Below are positions 1 through 14,099 of a DNA stretch of 64,000 bases, one piece after another. Every line of letters begins with the position of its first letter. The first letter of the stretch is position 1. A model generated the notes under the pieces. It worked only from the letters and a program-made list of their open reading frames with translations. It made no database searches and was not told the DNA's origin. A program made the position numbers and the translations under genes. The stretch covers positions 620,001-684,000 of the forward strand of contig NOWV01000018.1 of assembly GCA_003344405.1 (NCBI GenBank). The letters run 5' to 3'. Source of the stretch: Trichoplax sp. H2 (lineage: Eukaryota > Placozoa > Uniplacotomia > Trichoplacea).

Positions 1-351
1 TCCTGATAGCAATTACGTAGTTATATGTTTCAATATTAGTATCTGTATCCTACTTTTTAATGTACATTCGTAATTATATTTTCTTTTCTTATAGACGTAT
101 ATAGAACTGTAGTAGTCTTTAGTTAGCTCTTGTACTATCTATCTAAAGATTGTAGTCCTGATTTTGAACTTAGATATAAGAAATAGATGTCAACTACTAT
201 ATCATTTTAGGTGCCATTGATAGTAGTGAACATTTTTATTGTCAGTATATTCTACTTACTACAATATAAAATTTATAAGCATGATTCACACAGTTGGAAT
301 GATAATGTCATACCTATCGACACTTAATATTTTATAATTGCTCATCCTTAG

Positions 352-3348
352 GACTTTCGAAAAAAGTATAACTTATGCAGGATTAATCCTAATGATAAAG
401 ATTTACAGGATGAATTGAGAAGTCGTCGATTTTATATCACTGTAAGTATCAACAAGACGATTAATGTACTACTACCAAAATTACAATTTTAAACATTTAT
501 AGCATCAATGTAAACTGATATCTTAGAAGTAGCTCTGTCTATTGAAGGGATTAGTCTTCCTGCCTTGTACCGCATTTCATATTATGTTACAATATATTGT
601 GTCGGTGTCCAAAATTTCATTCAAGAAATCAAATTTATTACTGACAATAAAAAATTATGCTAATATATTCTACCAATATTATCTTTATTTTACTTACTAC
701 TTAGCGTTTGGGCGATAAAGATCATGCTTCCGTTCTTCTACTAACGGCACATCGTTATAAGAAGGAAGAGAACTCTATTCAGACTTTTTTGAAATCAATG
801 ATATTTCAATTGGATCAAATTCTAAAAGAGTACGGCATATAATTTTTTGTGTGGTCTGCACAGTTTACGCTTGTATATTGTCCTTGTATTGTATTACTAT
901 TTTTGCAGCCTTATATAAAAATGATGTGAAGTAAAAAGTAGGCTGTATATCATTTAAGATATGTTATTGCAATATTAATTCTTGTAGTCCCCGAACAAGA
1001 CAATCTGGTGTAATATTATTAATTGACTTGACCACTGTTGGAATAACATCTGGTGAAAAAGATTTTGTCCGCACTATCTTAAAAGTTATACAGGTATATT
1101 TTCCAATAGTTATTCTCAATTTTAGTACTTGAATTAAATGTGGCACTTTTATTTAATCTCTTTTTATTTTGCTGACTTTCTATTGTGTTGGTACAGAGTA
1201 TATAGGACTAAACCATACAAGTTTAAACTGTAATCGTTTCTACTTGGCTTTTAGGGAAACTATCCGATATCTGTGAAGAAAATATTAGCTATCAATTGTA
1301 GTCTGATTTTGAGATATGCAGCAAAATTTTATTTTGAAATACTTAATCGGAAATTAAGAGATAGAGTAAGTCTTGCAGCAATTTCTATTTCCGATGTATC
1401 AATTGAAATAATTCGAGCTTACTGCACTTTTTTAGGTGGTATTCGTAGATAATAGTAGTTTGAAGAAGTTCGTACCTGAAGATGCTTTACCTAATGAATT
1501 AGGCGGAAATTCCAAATTTTGTTATAATATTTGGTTAAACAAGCTAACAAATAGTTGCCATATTTACGATGTCCAGAAGGGATTTTATTACACGCGTACA
1601 TCAGAATTGAAAAGACAAAAATCAACTGGACAAGCAGCTCTAAATTTTCAAGATCTTAAAGATCGTACCAATGACAGGGAACAACTACTAGAGGAGTATC
1701 AAGAGATTAGCAAAAAATCACGATGGGATGAAGAATCAAAAGGAATTAATTTTGAATCATCTTTGTAAGCTTGAAAATAAAATTTACTAAATTTGATGTC
1801 AATATAATATCAACATTTGAGATCATGTGTGTTTGCTAATGGAATTCCTATCTTTGTATGCAATTTATTTATTTTACTTAGAAAACCTTGTAACAGAAAG
1901 AAAAATAGATACCAGAATATCCTTTGCCTAGAAAGTAGTCGTGTGCGTTTACCTAAAGATATTGGAGATGACAACAGCAATGAGGTAGGGTGTAATAGTT
2001 TAGTTACGTCTTGATCTTGTAGTTTTTTTTCAATTATAAAACCAGTGAAGCTCACAATGTTTAGAAATACTAATTAAGATTATAAAAAATTACACCAGCT
2101 GTTCAATCGATTAATATGTATTGAAATTATTTTTTCAGGATTGTTCTTATATACATGCGAATTATGTCAATGGATATAGCAATGGTAACGCATATATTGC
2201 AACTCAAGGTAAAATAATGCATGGATACAGGGTCCTTTAAATGTAAATTTCCTTCATTCTATTTTTATGGGATTGTAGCGAAAGGTTTATTTTTTTGTAT
2301 TATTGTGATTGTGTTGTTTTGCTATCCAAGTACTATATTTGATTAAGGATTGGAGCATTTTTCGGTGTTACTGTGTGTTAATTGCTGTAAAGGTTATGAA
2401 ATTAATTTTACTAAAGATGGCTAGCACCTAAACTAATGTACTTACTGACCCACTGTATGTATATCGTGTATGTATCTTAGGACCTCTGCCAGATACAATG
2501 ACAGATTTTTGGAAAATGATTTGGGCTGAAAAAGTTAATATTATCGTCATGTTAGCAAGGTAGAACTCTCGATCTGCGGTTAGATAAGTAATCGATGTAT
2601 TCTCGACTCATTAAAGTAATCTTTGTTCAATTAGATTATATGAAAATGGCCGCGTTAAATGCTCCCAATACTGGCCTAATGACGGCGAGATTTTGATTTA
2701 TGGCAAATTAACTGTTGAACACGAATCGACAACTGAAAAGGAACATTATGTCTTGCATAAACTTAGCATATATTGCGAGGAATCGGAAGGATCGGTATGG
2801 TAATAGTTACAGTATTGGTATTGATATCCGTATGTTCTTATAAAATGAAAAAGTCATTTATAGATTCTTTTTAGTTCAATCTATTATTGTGCTAAATAAA
2901 ATAGTAATTTCTTTAATTGATGGGTAATTAATTGTAGCTCAGTACCCGATGCATTTACCTATTTCGGTTTACGTCTTGGCCTGATTTCGGTATTCCTCCT
3001 AGTGCTTCTCCATTATTGAAAATGATCGAAAACATCAATCACCTTAATAGAAGTGTAAATTCTTCAGTTGATGATAACACTAACAGTAAAGAGCAGCCTT
3101 TACCACCAATTGTTATCCATTGTAGTGCAGGCGTTGGTAGAACGGGTACCTATGCTACAGTTGATATTTGCTGTCAGCAGTTTGCAAAGACAAGGAAAGT
3201 CAATATTATGGAAACTGTTTGTGCGATTCGAAGCCAAAGAGATGCCATGATACAAACATGGCAACAGTATGAATTTTGCTACAAAGCTGTATTAGAGTTT
3301 GCAGAAAAAAATGTATCTCCTACTACCAATTCATTAAGTGAAGAATAG
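352..3348 (+). CDS. PTPN9: PTPN9-like (MEG2) cytosolic protein tyrosine phosphatase with CRAL-TRIO domain, 5' partial
   Basis: This gene encodes a tyrosine phosphatase with an N-terminal Sec14/CRAL-TRIO lipid-binding domain, as in vertebrate PTPN9, which acts on secretory vesicles. Ten exons are read: 352-441, 705-829, 988-1093, 1255-1365, 1436-1764, 1882-1984, 2139-2208, 2481-2559, 2635-2794 and 2938-3348. All phases join without a break and give 527 codons before the stop at 3346-3348. The first five exons encode CRAL-TRIO, ending in the typical LPNELGG. The PTP domain follows: NRYQN near its start, the substrate loop region IHANYVNGY, the WPDFG loop in exon 10, and the active site HCSAGVGRTGT with the catalytic Cys codon at 3121-3123. 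The C-terminal QYEFCYKAVLEFAEK closely matches human PTPN9. About 60 N-terminal residues are missing and should lie left of the window. The next gene on this strand is over 5 kb away. The PTPN9 assignment is secure. Confidence 0.93.
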
Positions 3349-6300
3349 CGTGCGATTGATTGTACATGAAAGGAAGATTTGAGGTAGATTAATTTCATTC
3401 AATTTTTAATGTATTTTCTACAGTTGGAGTAGCCTATAAGAATGGATGATGGCATACATGCTCAATTGAAAAATTTAAAGTTTATTACGCTACAGTAAGT
3501 CTATTTATAACGACGATAATTCTACACTACGTCGTATATTGCTCAGGCATGAACCTTTGAAATGACAATTGCGCTATCGCACTGTAGATATCTACGACTT
3601 TGTACTATAGACTATAATCTGATAATCACATACTAGCATAAACCCATTGTGTTAGTAGTCCTTTATGAACCAAGCACTTTATAATATTATTCGCTGTAAA
3701 AAATTGAATTATGTTGATACGAAAAACTTGCTACTTTCGTATCTTGAATTTACCCATGAAATTAAACTGTACAATTGTGCAAGCCAAGCTTTAAAATATT
3801 TTTAGCAAACCATATAATAATATGACATTTTTGTTTCATTGGAAGTTATTTACTAGTAATTTTATCGGTACAATATTAACAAACCAACTTTATGTATTTT
3901 TTTATTAATTTTCAAAGAAATATAACATAATATGATGCCATGGACCAATAATAATATTAAGGTTGATTGTAGTAGACAATAGATATTAGTTTGCATGTAG
4001 TTGAGGTAACCATAAGTTATTTAAATATACACATAACGATGGCATCATATTCTATGCGAATTATTTTGTGAGCAGGATCACGAGGTTAACAATATTAATT
4101 TAATTATTGCTGTAATTTTAAGAAATAAAGCTCGACCTGTATTCAAAGTTTTATTGGTAGGGAGCATATTTACTGATTCCAGATAGCGTCATCAAGGTAC
4201 ACCATACTGTTGGCAAAGTCATAACTAATGAATAGTGCATGGCAGAGTGCAGTATCGGTAATACGAGTAATGTCAAGGTAGGATTCCATAGTTGTATATG
4301 ATCATTTGTGTTTACTACCGTGGAAATAAAGCGTAACTATAGTGTTTATCAGTTAATACTACCATAGAAGTAGTATGCATAAATAGTTAGTTTGAGCTAC
4401 AGGCGTACGAGTATATAAATGCCTACGAGCGTTATGCATACATTTTTTCCATTAAGAAGAAAGAAGAAGCTGCATGTTATTGTAAAATAGAGCAGTACGC
4501 TTCAATAGCAGCTAGTTTGAACTACAGGTATACATACGAATCTAGAAATATCTATGAGCGTTGTAGTTATTGACTTGGAGAAGAAAGAGGAGAAACTACG
4601 TGTAGATTGCTGTCTGCGTATAATTGTTCGATGGAGTGCGTGATTTGCTTTAGTTATGGACTGTAAAAAAGTAATATTTGAAAGTTTATCTGTTAAGAAC
4701 ACCTCTGAGCGTACAGTTGTCATGTATACTCGTATGAAGAAGAAGAGGTGAAACTGTATGTGGATTGCCATCTATTACTGCAAACTGTAGTTTGAGTTAG
4801 TAAGGCAAGCAAAGCTCATTCGCATATGGATTGCTGTTTATTCATAATTATGACCACGGCTAGTCTACAAGATCAAGTCTATAACTAGTTACAGTGGATG
4901 CCTACAGGGAAAAAACACAGTGTATATGTACACGCTATTTTAAGTTGATCTTTGCCAAGCGTAGAAATTATTCATTTGAATATATGCAGTATGGAATGGA
5001 GATTCCTTTTTGCTGCTGTAAGATAGAGTCATGAACTCCTGGATGCATGTAAGAATAGTCCATGATCGAGTTGATGAAAAATTGATAGACCTTGATCACT
5101 AAGCAGTGAGCAGGCATCGTGGAAAGGAATATTTTAAGTTTGTCTTATAAGTGGAGCTAATTCATTATTTATTGAATTAATTTGTAATGCATTTTATTTT
5201 CATACAAAACATTCCCTTATTCTTAATTTTCCCTTGATCATATTATATATATAACATATATATATTATATAATTAGCTCATTGACAGTATATCCCTCCAT
5301 GATACCTGTGGCCTCTAAATTGAACAGCCACTCGAGCACTCTGCCGGAGGATTGGTGCAGAACATCCGTCCACCAGCTGTCTGTAACAGGAAAAGTAAAA
5401 AAAAAAGCCCATAGTAATTCTCGCTCTATTAGAGTATTAACAGGCTTTAGTATAGGTTAGAATGCACTACGCCGTACACTACTTTGCAGTTATTGGCCAG
5501 ACTACATTGATATCAATCCACCAACAGGGCTGATTCTTGATAGTAAAATATACAACACTGACTACTGTATAAAACACCATACTGGACATCCATCATGGTA
5601 GCCGAGCAGAGCCAATTCCATGGCAACTGGCCATTTCGACAGTCTAACGTCTAGTATCCAGTATAAGCTATCCATCGTTTCCACGCGCTCTTTTACTTGG
5701 CAAGTCTAAGCTGCAGTGTGGCGCCTCCAATTTGATGACAAATATCCAGTTAATCCTTGCCAATTATCGTTGAAGATCTTCCCTACATTACACAGCGATC
5801 TTTTCTACCTATTGTATTGAAGATGATTTTTACTTTGGTAAGAAAAATTTGCATTGTATGACGATGATCATTTGTATGATGGAATGTTAGCATAGCAAGA
5901 TGGAGTTCAATGGCAACGTTAGTCAATATGTTGATGAATGACAATTTGTTGATATTGATCGCTTTAAATTGGATTAATTCTGATAGGGAAGTATAGAAGA
6001 TTTAGTCTTAGTTAGAGAAATGAGTTTATAGACTCTCCTTGATGCTGTCACTTGTGGTAATAAGATCGATTAGTTGTAGGCCTTTAGTCATTTTCAATTG
6101 GACCAATACTGTTCTGTATGGTCAGTAGTGATGATGATACAATGCAAAATCTGTTCATGTCCTAGTTACATTGGCTTAGTTTTAACAAGGAGATGTAGGA
6201 TATTGGTTGGCAAATGAATTTATAAGTTCTCTTGTATTGTGATGAGTTAGGAATGAGTATGAGTCTTGTTGATTTTCACTTGGTAATCCAAACAACGGTG

Positions 6301-6656
6301 ATGATGATGTACACAGACTGACTATAGGATCATCAATAATACCTTAAGATTCTACTTATATTCTCCTTGTTGGATTGGATTATGTCGAATCGGGAGGTAT
6401 AGAGCATTTATTTCCAGTTAGAAAAATGATCTATTTCACTCTATTGGATAGTAGTAATATAGCCATTAGCAGTTGTCTGGATGCAGTTTCAATTCTAGTA
6501 TGGAGAGATAGAGCATTCACTTCTAATGAGAAATAATGTAGGCTGTAAACTCCTTTTCAATCTGAAGGAGAATTAGTCTTGATTTTCTATTTGTAAAGGA
6601 TGTTGAGATAATGATGATGTTATAGGATCATCAATAGATAATCTGCCTATGTAGTT
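3349..6656. other. Intergenic, repeat-rich, no convincing gene
   Basis: No exon chain could be built here on either strand. The stretch holds two diverged tandem arrays (listed separately), an (AT)n-rich tract near 5243-5275 and a slightly GC-richer patch near 5290-5400. The only open frames are short and do not continue across plausible splice sites. Confidence 0.6.
4385..4850. repeat. Diverged tandem repeat, roughly 120-160 bp unit
   Basis: About three degenerate copies follow one another. Shared anchors are AGTTTGA(G/A)CTACAGG followed by a TACGA/TATGAG block, then an AAGAAGAAAGA(A/G)GA purine tract, then a GTGTAGATTGCTGTCT-like segment. Copies begin near 4390 and 4510, and a third, more eroded copy runs to about 4850. 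Spacing is irregular and a short open frame in the array is not coding-like. Confidence 0.5.
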
Positions 6657-6880
6657 CTAGTTGCATTTGATTAGTGCTAATATGGAGGTAGAGAAGATCA
6701 GTTCATAAACTCTCCTTGATCCAACTCTAGTAGTAGTATAGGATTTGTTATTACTTATTAGTTTTACTGATTTTCGATTCATGAAGGACGCAAAGATGAT
6801 CGTAATGACGATGAATATGGATGCTATCATGTAATTCATGACTATATCCAATAGATAGCTTTCATCATCGAATCTACTCA
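5975..6880. repeat. Diverged tandem repeat array, four to five copies
   Basis: Several blocks recur in the same order. A GGAGGTAGAGAAGA-like block is seen near 5981, 6183, 6386, 6497 and 6676. A TTTATAGACTCTCCTTGAT-like block is near 6023, 6215, 6540 and 6703. A GATTTTC(A/G)(A/C)TT block is near 6097, 6270, 6577 and 6770. AGGATCATCAATA(A/G) is near 6327 and 6624. Spacing is about 170-300 bases. The last copy overlaps the second exon of the candidate gene at 6657-7129, so the array may be decayed duplicates of that exon. This is inference. Confidence 0.45.
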
Positions 6881-7129
6881 TACTATAAAAATTGAGTTTT
6901 AACGTATATCTCTGTTCCTAATACCCTATTACATAGGATTACAATAGTAAAAGAAAATAGAAGCTAGAGAATAAATATACATTTTAATGAAGCTAGAGGG
7001 GGAACCGATCAATTTGTTAGCATAGAATGACTGACTAGCACGTCTTCCTCTAAATGTAGAAGATGATTCGAGTTGTCTTATTGGCTTAACTTTAATTCTA
7101 TCATTACGTATAGGCCAAGTCATATTCAT
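6657..7129 (-). CDS. Candidate two-exon small membrane protein, unrecognised
   Basis: The product is not recognised. Exon 1 (6981-7129) starts at ATG 7129, with an in-frame stop just upstream, and ends in phase 2 at a GTATAT donor. Exon 2 (6657-6882) follows a good acceptor (pyrimidine-rich, ending TTTTTATAG) in the matching phase and runs to a TAG stop. The spliced frame gives about 124 residues: a basic N-terminal part with FRGRRASQSF, then an acidic DDES stretch and one strong hydrophobic segment (IASIFIVITIIFASF) that looks like a membrane span. Exon 2 also holds a possible GTAAAA donor, so the 3' end could differ. The gene lies next to a decayed tandem array. It could be a chance frame; no homolog is known to me. 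Confidence 0.35.
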
Positions 7130-8833
7130 TCATCAGCATTGGTCTTTAATAATATCGGACTTGTTTCTTTTACTGATTTCATTTACAAGAGGCAATAGAA
7201 ATTTCTCAACGTACCGTCGATAATCATTCGAAACGATTGCCTCAAAATAGATCATTTTAACATGCAACTGCCTTATGATACTCCAATCCTGACAGATAGC
7301 TGGCTTACGACATGCGTCACTCGGGGTGTCTGAATTTTGTATTTGATATTAATTGAAATTAAATATCCTTCTGTGACTTTATTAATAATTTTGTTCTAAC
7401 ACACATACTGTCCTAAAATAGAGGGGAAAAAATGCTTATTCACGCTCTATTCGTTAACCTTCAGTATACAGAACTGCGCAACGGTAAAACTGTACTTGTA
7501 CTCGTAGATCGGGCTCATCAGTTAAACATCAATTATACTACCTTTCCATATAGACGTGCATATCTACGAAACGTAATTTCTCAACTTAATAACGATAAAC
7601 TTTTAATCGATGCTCACAGTCCATGACGTTTTCTGTTATTCATTTCTATTATCCAAAATATTCACAGTGATGTTAACTCATGTTACATGACCTTTTCCTA
7701 ACATTTGTTTTTCCTACCAACTATGACGTAACTATTAAGAAATAAAGTATAAATTAGTATACATCCAAAACTAACATCGTATTAAGGCAATTCCGCGGAA
7801 AAGGATACTTGTCCTCCTCCCTTCCCGGCTCGCTTTTGTCATATTATCATTGAAATCCCCTGATTGAGCTATGGAAAGTAATTCATTGATAATATAGTGA
7901 CATAAATCTCACCTTGACTAATTTTTCATCAAGTCAAATTATAGATTATCATAGTATAAACACTTAATCTTACGTAAGATGATAACTAAACAATTTTCTT
8001 CATCCTTGACAATTTTAACACAAATCAACTGTACTGTATAAACAATTGTTGCTAGTGCAAAATCATTTCCAGGTAATCTTAGAATCTTCATGGTTTAAAC
8101 AGTTACTCAAATACCTACTTTAATGGCTGATCAATTATGAAAGATTGAAAATCTTTATAAAACATACCTTGATGGGATAGATTTAGGAATATAACATGAT
8201 AGCAACGTACAATCGATTAATTACTTATTTATGCAATATTCAATATTACCAAAATGAGAATAGTAATCCATCATCATAATAAAAATAACCGTAAATTGTT
8301 TAATAATACTGGGGTAAGAATTATAATAGATTATTATTATTATTGAAAAAGGCCTTTGTGTCATACGAGTACCTTGTAATTTCTCATCGTAACAGTAATT
8401 TATTTATTTACTTTGAAATGGCAAATTTGTAGCATTTAATTTTATGTAATTAATTAAAGTAATATGTTTATACATTAGGATACATTATTATATTTTCCTA
8501 ATCGATTACAATCTAATTTTGAATTTTATGAATAAGAAAGAATATTTTATGTAATATTATACTTTCGTTGTCATTATTTACGAGTTTATTCTACGCGACC
8601 AATATGGTGAAATGGATAGGCCAAATCGAGACAGAAATTTCACCTTTTTGCTTCTCTTGATATGCACGTGTAACAATTTACTAAGCTTCGATATAAAGTA
8701 TAATTTCGATCATATGTAACGTTTATAGAAATGAGATATCCTAATTATTAAATGCCAATCGATCTTAGCTGCGTGCCCTCAAATTTATAAAGATTACTTG
8801 AGTGAATTGGATGAAATTTTTTTATTTATTTAG
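7130..8833. other. Intergenic; should hold the missing first exon of ARMC8
   Basis: No protein homology is seen. A 64-codon plus-strand ORF at 7432-7626 has no recognisable motif. The initiating exon of ARMC8 must lie here, since its first recognisable exon at 8834 has no ATG, but no candidate stands out: several short ATG-to-GT stretches fit equally well. A polypyrimidine-rich patch at about 7801-7845 and AT microsatellite-like tracts near 8275-8345 are the only notable base-composition features. Confidence 0.5.
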
Positions 8834-11800
8834 GAAAAAGAAAAACATCAAGCGCAGATTGATAATTTATTTAGCTCTTCAATAGAAGAAAGGAAGGCAA
8901 CTGTAGTGTAAGTTTACTAAATATATCACGCTATTGCTATTTAGAGATTCAATAGTTTTCCGAATGACATGGCATGAGCATTCACTACCTCTTAAATCTA
9001 AGTATATCTTGTTAAATGATGTTCATTTTTAGCTACGTGCACAATATAAGTATTGTTTATTTGTTGTTTAATTTAATTAATCCTACATACCTCTGCCCTG
9101 TTAGAACATATTTTTATATTAATTTATAGACTATGATAGCAAACTTGTTGATAGTGATTTTATTACTGTTCGATGTGATGTATATGATACAGCATGATGT
9201 ACCCTTAAATATTATTTGCCTACTTATCATTTCTTTCTTATGGATATATTTTAAAGTGACATCAAGAATGTTGTTATTGGCGATGTTACTAAGAAAGTTG
9301 CATATGTAGATTTAGGAATAATACCCAGGTAAATTATTAGTGATATTAATTGCTATAAAGAAGTAGATGTTGAACGATAGTTATGTCATAGGTCATTGCG
9401 TGACATTTGGATGCTGTAATTAAAAGTTTACCGCATTAATGTGCACGTATAAAAAAATGTAGTCAAGTCTTAACATGTACATTATTATTTCTATTGATAG
9501 GTTACTACATCTAATGGTCCAGGACAATGATTGCAAATGGATAATAATTGAATCGACAATAATTCTTGGAAGCTTGAGTAAAGGTAACTATCTAAGGATT
9601 ATTACATATTTCTGTTCTGACTAATATCTAACCTTAAATTTCGATAAAAAATTAATAGAAAGGCAAATTATGGAAAAGATTCTACAAACGCAGGCCTTAC
9701 CCATCGTTATTAAAGGTATTGTCTACACGTAATATATTGAAAATAACTGCGTTTAAATCATACCATAGCTTCATGAAAGTGAATATGGCGAAAATTCTCA
9801 TAGACTCTTTTAATAGCTATTATATAATTAATGTATTACTGTCATAATTTATTGTAGGATTATTTCATGATGATCATGACGTTGTAACGGCTTCATTACG
9901 CACATTAAGAAATTTCTATCTTTCTGATCTGACACCGAGTGAACCTTTATATGAAGAAGTAACAGCATCTTTTGCATATTAAATCGATAGTACTATCAAT
10001 TTCTGAATTTGTGATCTAAGAATGAACGGCTAAACAATAATAAATAATTCGCCAATATTTTAGAATTCAGCTGGGATTATTAAGCTTTTACAACTATTAT
10101 CACGTTCTCGCGTACATTCAGAATATGCGACTTTGATCCTATCCAATTGCTGCAGGGTACTAATAGTTCATTAATCATCTTGCTATTGCATTTTTCATAG
10201 TGCTGATTTAGTGACCACATGTAATTACTTGATTTTTACATTATAGAACTCGGAACAACAAGTAATTTTGTTTAGTGCCAATGCAGTTGACATTCTAAAG
10301 CCGCTATTGGAATATAAATCGGAAAAGGTAATTACTATTGTTTCTTACGTTATCGTACAGAAAGCAAGCTAAAATTATGCCATCGTACGTTAATTAATTA
10401 GATAAGTGTTTAAACGCAAAGAACTTAATGCAACTTCCCGCTTTTGACAAATGGTCTATTTTTTATAAAGATCTTAGCTCCAACATTATCTTGTTTTGCA
10501 ACCTTGGCATATAAAAATGGAACAATTGCTGAAATAATTGCAAAAAGTTAGTAAATTTATACTATTTTTATCATTTCTCTTCGTTAGTGAAACTTGGCTA
10601 AAATTTTGTAAGGCTATGATTTGAGCTATGTGTACTAAAATTTCAGTTTTTAATTTGTACCAACAGCTGAAGAATCTGGCAAGACATTAGTGGAGATTTT
10701 CGGAGGAATGATAAGCAGAGACAAGTCACTCTACCTTCAGTTCCTCGCTGCAAAGTGGTGAGCGATCTAGTTGCAATGTATTGCTGAAGAATTGATTCGC
10801 ATGAGTTTTACTGACTGCTGTTTTCTTATTTTCATTTAGTCTCACGTACTTATGTCGTACTGGGGTTATTTCAAGTGATAGAGTTTTAATTCGTTTGAAG
10901 GTATCCTCTTTATTCTACCGTTAGTAGATTGATAATAGTACGGCAAGAGATTATAATGAAACACTTGATATAAATAATTTCATAGGTTATGCCAACTTTA
11001 GCCCGCATGTGTAAGGGGGATAATCCTCCTAGGATACAGTATCTAGCCGCAGATATATTATCTTACCTCTTGGAAGATGACCAGGAATTACAAGAACTAG
11101 CAATGTATACGAATCACCTTTTGCGCAGTATTTCGCGATATCTAAAGAGAACTGAACTTGATCCAGACACTTTCTCCTACATGAAACAGGTTTGAATTAA
11201 CACTTTCCGATTAATAATAGCAGATTATCTTAACAATTTGAAACTATACCGCTACCATTTTGGGCAATATCTAGGGTGCATTCCATGTCTTTGCTGCGTT
11301 ATGTGCTCATAGTGAAACTAGCAGGAAAAAGGTAATGTACTATTGTGATTTAACTTCTCCATCTAATGAACTAGATTTAGAATATTTCCGCAGTTGCAGA
11401 TGTTATTTAAATGAATTGGATTATGCAAAAGTAGTTTTGTAAAGCAAATATTTTGGGATTGCATTTTAGGTCACAGAAATTGAACCACACATAATAAAAC
11501 ATGTCGTTAGAGGTTTAGAAGATTCTAATTATAAAGTGAAGCACGCAGCTGCCAAGTAATAAAATATACCAGCAATCGTCAAATATACGCCTACCATACG
11601 AAACCATCAGAACCGTATTTAAACTTAATGATTTTATATTGTATCTGTTTTTACTACAGTTGCCTTCTTAGCTTTTCTCGGTCTGTACAGCAGTTACGAA
11701 CAAATCTTAGTGATAATGAAGTCTGGAAGCCTGTGTGGAAGGTATAATGTGACGCACAAATATTCCTTCGCTACTGCATTGATAATTTTAATCTGCTTTT

Positions 11801-13554
11801 GTAGATTCTTAATGAAGATAAAAATATTTCGGAAGAATTGTTAACAATCTTGAGTGCTGTTATCTGCAATCTTGTACTTGACTTTTCTCCGGCTAGAAAG
11901 GTATCCTCCGCGTAATTATTATATTTCATGATAATGTCTGATATATGATAGATGTAGTGACCAATTGCCAATATTACGCCGAGTGTGTAAGATCGCAATA
12001 ATGCTCCTTTTTGACACTTTTTATTATCATTTTGTCTATCATCATTTGTAGTCGTTATTGAAAGTCCCTATTTTAAAATTTCTATCCACTCTTGCTCAAC
12101 ATGAGTCGAAGAGCATTCAACTCAATGCCCTTTGGGCGTATATGGTATGAGAAATATATACGTGCACGTACGATGGGTTATACGATATAGCGTATTTACT
12201 GTTATTACTACTAATATTATTATTACCCACTATGGATGTATTTGCAGTTAGGTAACTATTTCCGTATTTTTGATAGAACTTATCACATGGGACCGATATA
12301 GATACGAAATGTAACATAATACTATCATTGTCACCTCAACAACTTTTTGAGTAAGAGCTAACTATAAAAAGCTACTATTTGAAATGACTTTTCGACTTTC
12401 GTTGATATAAATACTTGCTTTAATTTTCATTGCCATCTGCAGTAGTTTACAAAATTTCATAAGTTATTATGAGTTAGTAATCTAGTGTCTAGAGTGTGTT
12501 GTAAGAAATAGTTAGATATGAAAAGTGCTAATTTTTAATTATTTACTCTAATTATAACTGTGTATGTTACTTTTTATATTATGTGATGGAACAGATTTTT
12601 GAACATAGAATATTTACGGACTGTTGATGGCAAAGCACGAATTTTAAAATGTCTTGGGTTGCTACGAAATATCTTATGTTCAACAGAAGTAAGAGTTATG
12701 TGCACAATAATTCAGATTCGCAAATGAAAATGGTTAATACTGTTTTATTATTCTTACAAGGATGCTGATTTCATTATGGGACTTCACGGATGCAATATTG
12801 TGGCTGCGTTAAGATCAATTATTCTCTCGAATGACTATGATAAGGAGATTCTTGAGCAGGTAAAATTTACCTACTGTAGTACTGCTACTAACTGTACGCT
12901 GTACTGGAGGAAATATTAATGCAGTAATTACATTCTTTGGGGGTAGACGTTATGTGTAGTATTGAATATGGCGAGTGCTGGGGTAGCCACGAAGGAATTG
13001 ATGGCAGCTGATGATGACTTATTGAAAGCTATCTTAACGTTAATGGTACGTGAACGCATGAGATTATTTGTATGTATTTGTTACTCATAAACTCTAAACT
13101 AATTTTGCAAAATCGAATTTAGTCATGCGAGAAATCTGGGATACAATTAGCGGCTTGCCGCGTAGTTTCAAATCTCATCTCCAACATGCATGAAGGTATT
13201 TAGATCAAAATACTAAATTTTCGAACTGGTACTGGTGTATGATTATGCGTACTTTTAGAGTAATTTTAATTTCTACATATATGGTGAGTGACCTGATTTG
13301 TGTTTTGACGTTCATGATTTTAAATAATGCAATCTAGGAGCATCAAGTCGAAGGCATAAATTAAGCGAATTAGGCATCCAAAAGACATTGCAGTCGTTAA
13401 TATCATCATGTTCGGATAGTAACCTCTTCGACATGTAGGTCACCGTTTCATTATGAAAACGATTAATCATATTAGCGCTTATTTAACAAAATTTTTCCGT
13501 GTTTTATGTAATAGCATCAAGACGATAATGCAACAATTAAAACTAATTACATAA
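8834..13554 (+). CDS. ARMC8: ARMC8, armadillo-repeat subunit of the CTLH/GID E3 ligase
   Basis: This encodes the scaffold subunit (yeast Gid5 counterpart) of the CTLH ubiquitin ligase. Exons: 8834-8907, 9257-9328, 9501-9583, 9659-9715, 9858-9958, 10064-10156, 10247-10327, 10471-10546, 10667-10757, 10840-10900, 10986-11189, 11275-11331, 11470-11555, 11660-11741, 11805-11900, 12052-12137, 12443-12472, 12595-12688, 12761-12859, 12947-13045, 13123-13195, 13338-13434 and 13515-13554. All phases agree and give 643 residues of tandem ARM helices. Diagnostic stretches match human ARMC8: LLSRSRVHSEYA, CLTYLCRTGVIS, SFSRSVQQLRTNLSDNEVW and DFSPARK. The start codon exon was not found. The 30-base exon at 12443 is the least certain, because it needs a donor inside a frame that could read through. 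The last exon gives QQLKLIT plus stop; without it a TAG lies at 13436. It converges on MAIP1. Confidence 0.93.
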
Positions 13555-14099
13555 AAGAAAAAGAAAGCAAGCTCTCCAGCTGCGATAGAACTTTCGCGCG
13601 AGATAGATATATTTTGTTTGGTTTTCCATTGCATGTAATTATTATTGTAAAGCGTATTCATAATATGATCAATATAATTGGGACTAGATGATGGAAAAAC
13701 GATTTTTGTACTGGCATTTTTTAGCGTTGGAGCTAAAATATTTCTGTTTGACTGCATAAATGTAGTGTATACTGTATAGTTGAGATCATTATCTAATGGT
13801 AATTTTTATGATCTGTAAGCAATGGATCATTATAAGTCTAAATTTTTCAACGACTATTTGCTTATAATAATTCTCGAGCCATAAACCAATTTCAAATTCA
13901 CAAACCATTTCTTCATGGTAACAATAGTTACGAGGGCAATATCACCGATAGATACAGTAAAATTTGAATAATAATATTTACTATACTCTTTTCCATTGTG
14001 CATGTTACCACCTAACCATTTAAATTTGGACCTACGAGTATTACATTTAGATAATGCTGTCGTATTGACAAAGTGTCTGCTGCTTTTGACTATTAACCA
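13555..14099. other. Convergent 3' intergenic region between ARMC8 and MAIP1
   Basis: This 545-base gap holds both 3' UTRs. Short frames on the minus strand do not resemble coding sequence, and no repeat was noted. Confidence 0.6.

Noticed and set aside
7432-7626. 64-codon plus-strand ORF
   Set aside because: No motif, no splice partner and no homology; it could be part of a non-coding transcript but cannot be supported.
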